From positions 14,128,194 to 14,192,193 of the forward strand of contig NC_135552.1 in the NCBI RefSeq assembly GCF_964340395.1: a stretch of 64,000 nucleotides of DNA. The letters are read 5' to 3'. Below, piece by piece: positions 53,201 through 64,000 of this stretch. The first letter of the stretch is position 1. The number at the start of each line of letters is the position of its first letter. The stretch comes from Glandiceps talaboti. Taxonomy: Eukaryota > Hemichordata > Enteropneusta > Spengelidae. The position numbers were made by a program, and so were the translations under genes. The notes under the pieces are model-generated. The model did no database searches, had not been told where the DNA came from, and saw only the letters and a program-made list of their open reading frames with translations.

Positions 53201-56200
53201 GAATTATAATATTATTTTCTTATTTTTCTCTCTATTTCAAAAAAGTATTGCCATCCTAACTATCGTTTCCTTTGACTGTCTTTTCCTATTTCCTACCGCT
53301 ATCATTGTCTTATCAGCTAGAGTTTATCAACGTTGCATTAATTAGTGCGCAGGTAATCCTAGAAATAACTCACAGGCTATTTCCCAGTGAACACATTTCC
53401 GACTCTAACATGTAAAGTTGATATATTTAGATTAAGAATTATACAGTGAATAACGTCACATTTTACCTTGGACAGGTTCATCGACGCAGAACTTGAATTC
53501 TCCATTACTTCCCCAGCCAGTGGAATATCCAATGTTGTTAACAGGTAAAGGAGTGGGATCAGTCCATTCCATAAATGCTGCATGGCCTTCTTTTCCAACC
53601 TTGATAACACCATTATTGTAGGTTATCCAAAATCCTCTGAATTCAGTTGGTGACAGGATGCTAGGAGTACTTGCTTCTACTTTGGTATTGCCCTGTTTAC
53701 TACGTCGTATGACTGATTGCGTATTTCCCCATCCTCCAATAACAATCTCGTACAAGGCAGGCTTATCCTCTGGTCCATCAGAGAGTGCAATGTGGACATC
53801 GTTATTTGCCTTGGCTTTGAAGTCAACACGTGTAACAGGTGATGATGATGCAAGATACCGGTATTGATATGTGGTATCGGTAGAAAATTCCTTTAGGTTT
53901 GTGCATTCTGTGAAGGTGAATAAAGATGAATAATAAATAGTAACATTGACAGTGGATGTGAGATAGTCTAGTAGACGTATTTGATTAAGTATCCGTTCAA
54001 ATTCAGCTCTTTTTTCTGAAAGATATTACCCATTTTCTATGGAAGAACCAACTCTCTGAAGAACCAACTGTCTGAAATAAACAAGATGATATAATGTCCT
54101 ATGACTAGTTCCCACTGGTCAGTGTTAAGCTATCTGCTTGTTAACAACACCAAAGTATAGGCATTAATTGATTTTTGAAATCACGTAAACAGTAAGCCTA
54201 AGAGCTATGTATACACCTCGAGTTTTCCAAAGGAAAGAAGTTTTCGAATCTATTCTTCCTTATCAACGTCTTTCACATCAATGAATATAATCGACTTAAG
54301 TATATCAGCCTTTAATGAAACAAATTCTTCTATAGCAGTAATTGGTCTTAAACATTTCATTCATAGGTTCCAGCACAGAGTCCAACAAGAATGTATAATT
54401 CCTTTTCATGATTTTCGGGAATTATAATATTATTTTCTTATTTTTCTCTCTATTTCAAAAAAAAAGTTTTAAGTATTGCCATCCTAACTATCGTTTCCTT
54501 TGACTGTCTTTTCCTATTTCCTACCGCTATCATTGTCTTATCAGCTAGAGTTTATCAACGTTGCATTAATTAGTGCGCAGGTAATCCTAGAAATAACTCA
54601 CAGGCTAATTCCCAGTGAACACATTTCCGACTCTAACATGTAAAGTTGATATATTTAGATTAAGAATTATACAGTGAATAACGTCACATTTTACCTTGGA
54701 CAGGTTCATCAACGCAGAACTTGAATTCTCCATTACTTCCCCAGCCAGTGGAATATCCAATGTTGTTAACAGGTAAAGGAGTGGGATCAGTCCATTCCAT
54801 AAATGCTGCCTGGCCTTCTTTTCCAACCTTGATAACACCATTATTGTAGGTTATCCAAAATCCTCTGAATTCAGTTGGTGACAGGATGCTAGGAGTACTT
54901 GCTTCTATTTTGGTATTGCCCTGTTTACTACGTCGTATGACTGATTGCGTATTTCCCCATCCTCCAATAACAATCTCGTACAAGGCAGGCTTATCCTCTG
55001 GTCCATCAGAGAGTGCAATATGGACATCGTTCTTTGCCTTGGCTTTGAAGTCAACACGTGTAACAGGTGATGATGATGCAAGATACCGGTATTGATATGT
55101 GGTATCGGTAGAAAATTCCTTTAGGTTTGTGCATTCTGTGAAGGTGAATAAAGATGAATAATAAATAGTAACATTGACAGTGGATGTGAGATAGTCTAGT
55201 AGACGTATTTGATTAAGTATCCGTTCAAATTCAGCTCTTTTTTCTGAAAGATATTACCCATTTTCTATGGAAGAACCAACTCTCTGAAGAACCAACTGTC
55301 TGAAATAAACAAGATGATATAATGTCCTATGACTAGTTCCCACTGGTCAGTGTTAAGCTATCTGATTGTTAACAACATCAAAGTATAGGCGTTAATTGAT
55401 TTTTGAAATCACATAAACAGTAAGCCTAAGAGCTATGTATACACCTCGAGTTTTCCAAAGGAAAGAAGTTTTCGAATCTATTCTTCCTTATCAACGTCTT
55501 TCACATCTATGAATATAATCGACTTAAGTATATTAGCCTTTAATGAAACAAATTCTTCTATAGCAGTAATTGGTCTTAAACATTTCATTCATAGGTTCCA
55601 GCACAGAGTCCAACAAGAATGTATAATTCCTTTTCATGATTTTCGGGAATTATAATATTATTTTCTTATTTTTCTCTCTATTTCAAAAAAGTATTGCCAT
55701 CCTAACTATCGTTTCCTTTGACTGTCTTTTCCTATTTCCTACCGCTATCATTGTCTTATCAGCTAGAGTTTATCAACGTTGCATTAATTAGTGCGCAGGT
55801 AATCCTAGAAATAACTCACAGGCTATTTCCCAGTGAACACATTTCCGACTCTAACATGTAAAGTTGATATATTTAGATTAAGAATTATACAGTGAATAAC
55901 GTCACATTTTACCTTGGACAGGTTCATCGACGCAGAACTTGAATTCTCCATTACTTCCCCAGCCAGTGGAATATCCAATGTTGTTAACAGGTAAAGGAGT
56001 GGGATCAGTCCATTCCATAAATGCTGCATGGCCTTCTTTTCCAACCTTGATAACACCATTATTGTAGGTTATCCAAAATCCTCTGAATTCAGTTGGTGAC
56101 AGGATGCTAGGAGTACTTGCTTCTACTTTGGTATTGCCCTGTTTACTACGTCGTATGACTGATTGCGTATTTCCCCATCCTCAAATAACAATCTCGTACA

Positions 56201-59200
56201 AGGCAGGCTTATCCTCTGGTCCATCAGAGAGTGCAATGTGGACATCGTTATTTGCCTTGGCTTTGAAGTCAACACGTGTAACAGGTGATGATGATGCAAG
56301 ATACCGGTATTGATATGTGGTATCGGTAGAAAATTCCTTTAGGTTTGTGCATTCTGTGAAGGTGAATAAAGATGAATAATAAATAGTAACATTGACAGTG
56401 GATGTGAGATAGTCTAGTAGACGTATTTGATTAAGTATCCGTTCAAATTCAGCTCTTTTTTCTGAAAGATATTACCCATTTTCTATGGAAGAACCAACTC
56501 TCTGAAGAACCAACTGTCTGAAATAAACAAGATGATATAATGTCCTATGACTAATTCCCACTGGTCAGTGTTAAGCTATCTGATTGTTAACAACACCAAA
56601 GTATATAGGCATTAATTGATTTTTGAAATCACGTAAACAGTAAGCCTAAGAGCTATGTATACACCTCGAGTTTTCCAAAGGAAAGAAGTTTTCGAATCTA
56701 TTCTTCCTTATCAACGTCTTTCACATCTATGAATATAATCGACTTAAGTATATCAGCCTTTAATGAAACAAATTCTTCTATAGCAGTAATTGGTCTTAAA
56801 CATTTCATTCATAGGTTCCAGCACAGAGTCCAACAAGAATGTATAATTCCTTTTCATGATTTTCGGGAATTATAATATTATTTTCTTATTTTTCTCTCTA
56901 TTTCAAAAAAAAAGTTTTAAGTATTGCCATCCTAACTATCGTTTCCATTGACTGTCTTTTCCTATTTCCTACCGCTATCATTGTCTTATCAGCTAGAGTT
57001 TATCAACGTTGCATTAATTAGTGCGCAGGTAATCCTAGAAATAACTCACAGGCTATTTCCCAGTGAACACATTTCCGACTCTAACATGTAAAGTTGATAT
57101 ATTTAGATTAAGAATTATACAGTGAATAACGTCACATTTTACCTTGGACAGGTTCATCAACGCAGAACTTGAATTCTCCATTACTTCCCCAGCCAGTGGA
57201 ATATCCAATGTTGTTAACAGGTAAAGGAGTGGGATCAGTCCATTCCATAAATGCTGCCTGGCCTTCTTTTCCAACCTTGATAACACCATTATTGTAGGTT
57301 ATCCAAAATCCTCTGAATTCAGTTGGTGACAGGATGCTAGGAGTACTTGCTTCTATTTTGGTGTTGCCCTGTTTACTACGTCGTATGACTGATTGCGTAT
57401 TTCCCCATCCTCCAATAACAATCTCGTACAAGGCAGGCTTATCCTCTGGTCCATCAGAGAGTGCAATATGGACATCGTTCTTTGCCTTGGCTTTGAAGTC
57501 AACACGTGTAACAGGTGATGATGATGCAAGATACCGGTATTGATATGTGGTATCGGTAGAAAATTCCTTTAGGTTTGTGCATTCTGTGAAGGTGAATAAA
57601 GATGAATAATAAATAGTAACATTGACAGTGGATGTGAGATAGTCTAGTAGACGTATTTGATTAAGTATCCGTTCAAATTCAGCTCTTTTTTCTGAAAGAT
57701 ATTACCCATTTTCTATGGAAGAACCAACTCTCTGAAGAACCAACTGTCTGAAATAAACAAGATGATATAATGTCCTATGACTAGTTCCCACTGGTCAGTG
57801 TTAAGCTATCTGCTTGTTAACAACACCAAAGTATAGGCATTAATTGATTTTTGAAATCACGTAAACAGTAAGCCTAAGAGCTATGTATACACCTCGAGTT
57901 TTCCAAAGGAAAGAAGTTTTCGAATCTATTCTTCCTTATCAACGTCTTTCACATCAATGAATATAATCGACTTAAGTATATCAGCCTTTAATGAAACAAA
58001 TTCTTCTATAGCAGTAATTGGTCTTAAACATTTCATTCATAGGTTCCAGCACAGAGTCCAACAAGAATGTATAATTCCTTTTCATGATTTTCGGGAATTA
58101 TAATATTATTTTCTTATTTTTCTCTCTATTTCAAAAAAAAAGTTTTAAGTATTGCCATCCTAACTATCGTTTCCATTGACTGTCTTTTCCTATTTCCTAC
58201 CGCTATCATTGTCTTATCAGCTAGAGTTTATCAACGTTGCATTAATTAGTGCGCAGGTAATCCTAGAAATAACTCACAGGCTATTTCCCAGTGAACACAT
58301 TTCCGACTCTAACATGTAAAGTTGATATATTTAGATTAAGAATTATACAGTGAATAACGTCACATTTTACCTTGGACAGGTTCATCAACGCAGAACTTGA
58401 ATTCTCCATTACTTCCCCAGCCAGTGGAATATCCAATGTTGTTAACAGGTAAAGGAGTGGGATCAGTCCATTCCATAAATGCTGCCTGGCCTTCTTTTCC
58501 AACCTTGATAACACCATTATTGTAGGTTATCCAAAATCCTCTGAATTCAGTTGGTGACAGGATGCTAGGAGTACTTGCTTCTATTTTGGTATTGCCCTGT
58601 TTACTACGTCGTATGACTGATTGCGTATTTCCCCATCCTCCAATAACAATCTCGTACAAGGCAGGCTTATCCTCTGGTCCATCAGAGAGTGCAATATGGA
58701 CATCGTTCTTTGCCTTGGCTTTGAAGTCAACACGTGTAACAGGTGATGATGATGCAAGATACCGGTATTGATATGTGGTATCGGTAGAAAATTCCTTTAG
58801 GTTTGTGCATTCTGTGAAGGTGAATAAAGATGAATAATAAATAGTAACATTGACAGTGGATGTGAGATAGTCTAGTAGACGTATTTGAATAAGTATCCGT
58901 TCAAATTCAGCTCTTTTTTCTGAAAGATATTACTCATTTTCTTTGGAAGAACCAACTTTCTGCAATAAATGAGATGATATAATGTCCTATGACTAGTTCC
59001 CACTGGTCAGTGTTAAGCTATCTGCTTGATAACAACACTAAATGTAGGCATTAATTTATTTTTAGAATTCATGTAAAGAATAAGCCAAACATCCATGAAT
59101 ACACGTCGAGCTTTTCAAAGATAAGATGTTTTCGAATCTATTCTTCCTTATCAATGTCTTTCACATGTATGAATATAATCGACTTAAGTATATCAGCCTT

Positions 59201-60886
59201 TAATGAAACAAATTCTTCTATAGCAGTAATTGGTCTTAAACATTTCATTCATAGGTTCAAGCACAGAGTCCAAAGTTAGGTCGTTTGTCTGAAAGATATT
59301 ACTTTTGAAGAACCAACTGTCTGAAATAAATGAGATGATATAATGTCCTATGACTAGTTCCCACTGGTCATTTATAGGTTGCAGCACAGAGTCCAACAAG
59401 AATACATAATTCGTTTTCATGATTTTCTGGAATTGTAATATTATTTTCTTATCCTTCTCTCTATTTCAAGTAAATTTCTAAATATTACAATCATAACTAT
59501 TGTCTCCATCATAACTATCATTACCATCGTTTGGAAGAACCAAGTGCGTGAAATAAATGAGATAACATAATGACCTATGACTAGTTCCCACTGCTCAGGT
59601 TATAAAGTAGGATTTCTGGGTGTGACTGTGGGTGCTTATTGCGGTAAGTAGTTCATCATAAGTAACTTTAATAACGGAAAAATTACAAAGTTCCAGACCG
59701 TGTCCCTTTGATAACAAAAATTGTTTAGATCATGTTTGAAATGACGATGCAAATTGTTCAGAGTTCATCTCTTTCATTGCGACATTGCTATGATGATGAA
59801 TTCAATGTTTAGGTCTATTATCATATCATTTGGTGTTACAGTATTAGATAGCCTGTTTACGGCACTATTCAAATACATCCTTAGCTGGTCGTACCTCCCC
59901 AGTACCTCACATCAACAGCTTGTACTGAGAAAATGTTCAAATGATTCAAGTACCAACATCTCTCAAACGTAGTTATGCAGCACCCCATACAGGTAAATTT
60001 ACATAACGATATGTAAATAATACCTAAATTAATACGTCCACTTCAAGTTCTGCCCCACATAGAGAAATGTGTTTATATTGACATACTGATTCATTTGAAT
60101 AAGGACAATCAAACTAGTTGTCATGGTAGAAAGGACTGCACTCTATGATCGACCAGGCTATTGGGCGAAATTTTCAAATCATTATTATCAGCTTTGACAA
60201 TGGAATCACCACAAGTTGTTGATGTTCAGGCTAGGAGGTACAACCAGCTAACGATGTATCTCAACAGTGTAGTAAACAGGCTAGGGTTAGGGAGGTACAA
60301 CCAGCTAACGATGTGTCTAAAAAAACAGGCTAGTGCTAGGGAGGTACAACCGGCTAACGATGTATCGCAACAGTACAGTAAACATGCTAGGGCTAGGGAG
60401 GCACAACGAGTTAACGATGTATCACAACATCGCCGTAAACAGGCTAGTGTAGAAAGGAAGTAAAGCTGCAATGAATAATCCACCATGTCCATGCCTTTGT
60501 TTGTTTGTCTATTACTTTTATTTCAGGTCGAACTGATTATCATTTTAAAATACAGAGTTTTGTGTTACACATATTTTATCTCATATGGTAATATGATAAG
60601 AGGCCTAGGGCTCGTTTTAAAATATAGAATAAAATTACTTACGGATAGACTCTTCACATTGCTGCAGTTAAGGGTGAAATTGACAAGGAGAAAGTTGATT
60701 TCAGTTAATGGAAACAATTGTTGAAGGGAAATTGTATAACGAAAAATGAAAACTACCGCCAATTATGTTGTAGCATATGTGTATGTGTATTAAGAAAAGA
60801 ATCAATGTATTGGAACAATTCCTAAAATAGATACATGGGTAACATCACCTTATATCCAAGACAGTCGGTCCAGTTTTGTTTGCCGT

Positions 60887-60932
<46 letters not shown>

Positions 60933-62662
60933 GCGCGCGCGCGCGCACGCACGCACGCATTTACAGAAACATATCCACGTAAAACTATACTTTCCTCAAG
61001 AAATACATATTGGGTAAGTTACAAATCATCGGGCATAAAAAAAATCCACAAAATAGTATGGGAAAAATGAAATTGACAATGGTAGCTGATTTAATTTGAT
61101 CAGTGAAAATATACTTCTAATCTGCTTATAATGCTCTATGACAACAAATTTGCATGTTTATTTGGTTTACCGTGTTCTGTTCAACCAAATCAAAATTGAA
61201 TTTGAGTTGTGTGATTAGTTTCATTAAATTAAAGTTGGATCTGAAATTATTTGAAACCAAGATATAAAACTTATGGTGTAAATGGATGGGTTCGCTGTAT
61301 CAGGGCGTAAGCTTGGTGATTGTGAATTCTCAACTGAGTATATATGTTGATGGTTATATAAGAAATTGAATCAGCTTTAATTTCAGAGAAATCCTTTTAC
61401 ATTAAGTTTGCAGTTTCAGAGACTTGCAAAATGAATTTTAGCATGATGGCAGCTGATACGAGTTGATCAATGAAAATATAACTCAGATCTGCTTGTAATG
61501 CTCCATGAGACCAACTATGCGTGTTTGTTTGTTTGTTTGTTTGTTTGTTTGTTTGCTTGCTTGTTTACTGTATTGTTAAATCAAATCACTATTCAGTTAA
61601 TAAATTGATATGTGTGATTAATTTCAAAAATATGTTACATCTGAAATCATTTCAGACCAAAATATAAAACATATGGTGTAAATGGATGGGTTCGCTGTAT
61701 CAGGGCGATAATTTGGCGACAGTAAATTCTTGACTGAGTATACGTTGATGATGATATCAAAACAATTAATAGCTATAGCTACCTAGTACCTTGGTGTCAA
61801 ACTGTTTTCATAAACACACGTCATTGTTTTCTACAGTACCCGTACGCTTATCACGGGATCAAGAAAGAAACACGTGGTGGAGATATTTTAATAAAATATA
61901 CGGAAGAGAAAGCGTTAGACATTAAAGAGATATATAAGTTTGAACAACACTATGTGACCAGTGAACAAATAACAGCAAATAGCATTTCAAAAGCTTATAT
62001 CTGAACCAATCCATAATGTGTGAATATTCAATCAAACTTCAGGGTGTTGGATAAGGAGCTTGACTGTTTTTATCTTTGTGTGATATCTTGCATTTCATTA
62101 CCGTAACTTGATGGCGATCACAATAATTTCCTTCACCGTTAACGTTCGCTTGTATACAGAGCTATAATCATTTCACATCTGATGGTCAAAATGTATGATT
62201 CACGATAATATGGCAAATAATGCTATTGTAACACCATGTTTTGACTTGCTACGGTGGTAGGGAACGACGACTGTGTTTTATGAAAAAAAAAACTTTCAGC
62301 AAGAATACCATGATGAAGACTTACTGAAAATGACATAGCTTTGATGAAATAAGAAAAGCAGTTCTGTGATTTATCTCAACGAACTTGTAATCAATAACCC
62401 TTTATAGTACGGCATGTACGAATTATTGTAGCTAGTGGTTACGAATATATTTGGAAAAATACAGAACAACCAAGGGTAGCGTTCCAGGCAACACAGGTGG
62501 GATCTTGAGTACATGGTGAAAACATAACAAAAGCAAAAGATTAAAAATTTGGATGAGCCGATATCATTGTAATAACCTTTACAAATTAAAGTACTCACCA
62601 CAACTGAGGCGGCAATGCCAACCAGAAAGATCAAAATGAACGTTTTCGTCATGACTAGTAGA
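49802..62662 (-). CDS. FA-2: secreted protein with eight tandem Methyltransf_FA-like domains; nonsense codon in the third
   Basis: Exons in transcription order: signal 62662-62599, microexon 60661-60643, then eight 441-nt phase 1-1 domain exons at 58811-58371, 57583-57143, 56353-55913, 55135-54695, 53907-53467, 52689-52249, 51461-51021 and 50242-49802. The predicted precursor is 18 + 6 + 8 x 147 residues. Each domain has one Cys at its start (ECTNL) and one at its end (FKFC), with the family core between. The third exon carries a TGA; because exons are symmetric, skipping it would restore the frame. The 3' end is unresolved: reading through the last donor gives VQGKM and a stop. It has the same architecture as FA-1, so the two are paralogues. 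Biochemical function is unknown. Confidence 0.8.
51021..51461 (-). CDS. FA-2 domain exon 7 (type b)
   Basis: 441-nt phase 1-1 exon of type b (NTKVEAS, HAAFMEWTDPTP; NNDVH in place of KNDVH). Intact, with the same splice sites as the other copies. Confidence 0.88.
52249..52689 (-). CDS. FA-2 domain exon 6 (type a)
   Basis: 441-nt phase 1-1 exon, type a, matching exons 8 and 4 almost base for base. Intact. Confidence 0.88.
53467..53907 (-). CDS. FA-2 domain exon 5 (type b)
   Basis: 441-nt phase 1-1 exon, type b, the dimer partner of exon 6; appears identical to exon 7 in protein. Intact. Confidence 0.88.
54695..55135 (-). CDS. FA-2 domain exon 4 (type a)
   Basis: 441-nt phase 1-1 exon, type a, 2,446 bp from exon 6 and apparently identical to it in protein. 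Intact. Confidence 0.88.
55913..56353 (-). CDS. FA-2 domain exon 3 (type b) with nonsense codon
   Basis: Same as exons 5 and 7 except for one base at 56183 (C to A on the + strand) that turns the first Gly codon of the invariant GGW motif from GGA into TGA (56181-56183). All other copies have GGA. The rest of the exon and both splice sites are intact. Confidence 0.85.
57143..57583 (-). CDS. FA-2 domain exon 2 (type a)
   Basis: 441-nt phase 1-1 exon, type a, with a silent-looking change (GGTGTTGCC for GGTATTGCC on +) near 57,360. Intact. It breaks the strict alternation, being followed upstream by another type a exon. Confidence 0.88.
58371..58811 (-). CDS. FA-2 domain exon 1 (type a, first domain)
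   Basis: 441-nt phase 1-1 exon, the first domain after the microexon. The junction C+AA gives Gln before CTNLKEF. Intact. Upstream intron sequence diverges from the other units beyond about 58,890. Confidence 0.88.
60229..60441. repeat. Minisatellite, about 50-57-bp units x4
   Basis: Four units of AGGCTAGGG(C/T)TAGGGAGGTACAAC(C)AGCTAACGATGTAT... starting near 60,229, 60,279, 60,328 and 60,385. A single inverted partial unit (TACATCCTTAGCTGGTCGTACCTCCCC) is at about 59,876-59,902. It lies in the FA-2 intron between the microexon and the first domain exon. Confidence 0.8.
60643..60661 (-). CDS. FA-2 microexon (19 nt)
   Basis: Minus-strand CAATGTGAAGAGTCTATCC between an AACTGCAG acceptor and a GTAAGT donor. 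It reads QCEESI in phase 0 plus one base, bridging the phase 0 signal exon and phase 1 domain exons. Flanks are alignable with those of the FA-1 microexon (for example GTAAGTAATTT after the donor and TTGTCAATT before the acceptor). Confidence 0.72.
60887..60958. repeat. (CA)n/(CG)n microsatellite
   Basis: About 38 bp of CA then mixed ACGC/GCGC. A (TTTG)n run also occurs at 61,518-61,565. Confidence 0.95.
61200..61760. repeat. Duplicated intron segment, shared with FA-1
   Basis: The text GTAAATGGATGGGTTCGCTGTATCAGGGCG occurs, in pieces, at about 61,280 and 61,677, with a related copy at about 36,465 in the corresponding FA-1 intron. The flanks are similar too. These are relics of the duplication that produced the two FA genes plus a later local duplication. 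Confidence 0.7.
62599..62662 (-). CDS. FA-2 signal-peptide exon
   Basis: Start codon at 62652-62650, giving MTKTFILIFLVGIAASVV (18 residues), clearly paralogous to the FA-1 signal exon and preceded by the same TCTACTAGTC leader. GTGAGT donor, phase 0. The upstream acceptor (ATCGAG) is weaker than in FA-1, so this could be the first exon or lie behind a UTR exon not seen here. Confidence 0.82.
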
Positions 62663-64000
62663 CTCGATGGAGAAAACACGTTAGAAACATTTGGAGTTGT
62701 TTGGAGTACAGAGTACCCGTTAATGATTACCGCGAATGAAAATAATGCCGTAATATATCCAATATCATTTCATATCCAAAAGAGCAATTAAGTAATTAAA
62801 TTGCATTACTGTATACCAGTGAAAGAGTGATTCAGTGGCAACAGTCTGAGAGTAATTAAAATGGAATACCATCAAATTGTGAAAAACTCTGTGGGTAGAT
62901 ATCAAGTATGCCATCGGTGACGGCATAGTCGATCTATAGCAAGTATTTGCCAGCCTTGTACACACACCAAAATTATACGTATCACATAACATGTTGATGT
63001 TAAAATGTTACATGACGAGAGTAAGATACTCAGTTATCATATAATCGCATTTGAGTTGCCAACACATGTTTATGTTTTGATATGAAATGAATGTGAACAA
63101 GAGCATTCTATTTACAATTATCAATTGCGTGATTAAGTTGTTGATTTGAATTAGGCTCTGCTAGCTGTTTTGCCAAAATTGTCAGTTGTGAATACAGAAT
63201 TGAGAAAAGAGGTACAAAATTACAAGGGTTGCATTCAAATCAGTCTATAGCGTATAGTTTATTCACCATTAACCAAGTATTTCAAAACTTTAAAAGGTGT
63301 AATATAAGCTAAGAAATTTCCATGAAAAAAATTGACAAATTCGTAAGATTTTCTGTGCAAGCAAGGAGTGTCCATGTTTTACCAAATCAAATGCACATTG
63401 ACTAGAAGACCGTATAAAATAAACCCATGTCTGAAGGTTCCGAGTCAAATTTTAAGACCAACAAATACAATGTAAAATTCAGTACAATTTAAAGCCATAT
63501 ATTCGTTGGTATCATCGGCAACGTTGTACAGGCCATTTCATTGCACTGGGGGCTTCGTTTTGCATTTTCCAAATTAGTAATTTATAACAGTTTAATTACC
63601 TCTCAAATTCCAAATGTTTTCACTTAATTTATTGTTATTTTCAACCACACAGTTAAATATAAGGGTGTTTTTCATTTCCTGTTTTAATCTCAATTTTGGA
63701 TCCAATATCACGTGACAAATAATGACGTCATGCAATATATTGAAAATAAAGGAAACATGTTATTTTGAAACAGAGTAGAAATCTATTCTCCACAAATGTA
63801 GACTTATCATTATCATTTTATTTTTGAAATTTTCATATACCTTTTTATAATGTCGAATGTTACTTTGATAGATGAATACAAAGTGGGGTAAAGATTGACG
63901 TGCAATGATATTTTCCAACGGGAGAATATCTCTTACGTTGGTCATGCAACGCGATGGATATACTATACTGGTTGTACCATGACTGTTACATATAACGGAC
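62663..64000. other. Region upstream of FA-2, nothing recognised
   Basis: AT-rich, without domain-bearing frames or clear repeats. It may hold the FA-2 promoter and a 5' UTR exon, but no site stands out. Confidence 0.4.

Larger units (their letters stand above)
49212..59470. repeat. FA-2 tandem array: eight 1.22-kb units, two-unit higher-order repeat, plus exonless remnant
   Basis: Eight units, each one domain exon plus intron, start about every 1,218-1,228 bp. Two unit types alternate: type a reads NTKIEAS and QAAF, type b reads NTKVEAS and HAAF, in the order a-b-a-b-a-b-a-a from left to right. Same-type exons are 2,446 bp apart (51,021 to 53,467 to 55,913; 52,249 to 54,695; 57,143 is 2,448 on), so the recent unit of amplification was the dimer. 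At the right, 58,980-59,470 holds two degraded exonless pieces of the unit. Confidence 0.93.

Noticed and set aside
50993-58771. Regular + strand frames of 69 codons in each array unit
   Set aside because: They are exact antisense shadows of the conserved minus-strand domain exons and recur only because the exons recur.
49212-59470. CRISPR-like or satellite-only reading of the array
   Set aside because: Units are 1.2 kb with intact coding exons and splice sites in a eukaryotic context; there are no short direct repeats with unique spacers.
60161-60463. 100-codon + strand frame
   Set aside because: It is formed by the minisatellite, with a frame change between units, and lies in an intron of FA-2.

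Overview
This is a 64-kb piece of an intron-rich, AT-rich animal genome. Evidence: GT-AG introns with consistent phases, extracellular metazoan domains (MAM, SRCR, CUB), a SAM domain, APE-type and restriction-endonuclease-type LINEs, a tRNA-derived SINE, many MITEs/foldbacks and long tetranucleotide microsatellites. The domain mix (SRCR/MAM/CUB receptors, Methyltransf_FA-like repeats, 2A-bearing LINEs) fits a marine invertebrate such as a hemichordate, cephalochordate or spiralian; the species cannot be fixed from the sequence alone.

Region 1 (1-3.3 kb) is repeat-rich, with no gene recognised. Region 2 (3,349-22,552, + strand) is one gene of about 21 exons for an unusual receptor: signal peptide - MAM - three SRCR - Thr/Ser/Pro stalk - two CUB - transmembrane helix - tyrosine-rich tail - SAM - U-box-like C-terminus. 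This would place a cytoplasmic SAM/U-box (ubiquitin-ligase type) module on a scavenger-receptor-like ectodomain. As read here the gene carries lesions: a 2-nt surplus in SRCR1, a 5-bp duplication in SRCR2, a one-base phase clash in the tail, and a U-box lacking about 15 central residues. It is either a decaying or variant copy of such a receptor family, or partly mis-sequenced.

Region 3 (25.1-38.0 kb, - strand) is a secreted-protein gene (called FA-1 here): 5' UTR exon, signal-peptide exon, 22-nt microexon and five phase 1-1 exons, each encoding one farnesoic-acid-O-methyltransferase-like (Methyltransf_FA) domain. Its terminal exon is split by a recent 4.75-kb APE-type LINE with a perfect 13-bp target-site duplication; the LINE ORF1 carries a 2A-type ribosome-skipping motif. 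Region 4 (38-49 kb) is intergenic, with an inverted-repeat pair, a dead R2/NeSL-like LINE carrying a 5' inversion, and TIR elements.

Region 5 (49.2-62.7 kb, - strand) is a sister gene (FA-2) with the same plan (signal exon, 19-nt microexon), but eight domain exons inside a 1.22-kb tandem repeat that forms a 2.446-kb two-unit higher-order repeat. One repeat carries a nonsense codon in an exon that could be skipped in frame. The rest (62.7-64 kb) shows no gene. Both FA genes and the receptor look built by exon shuffling and tandem exon duplication, and all three carry disabling changes in this haplotype.
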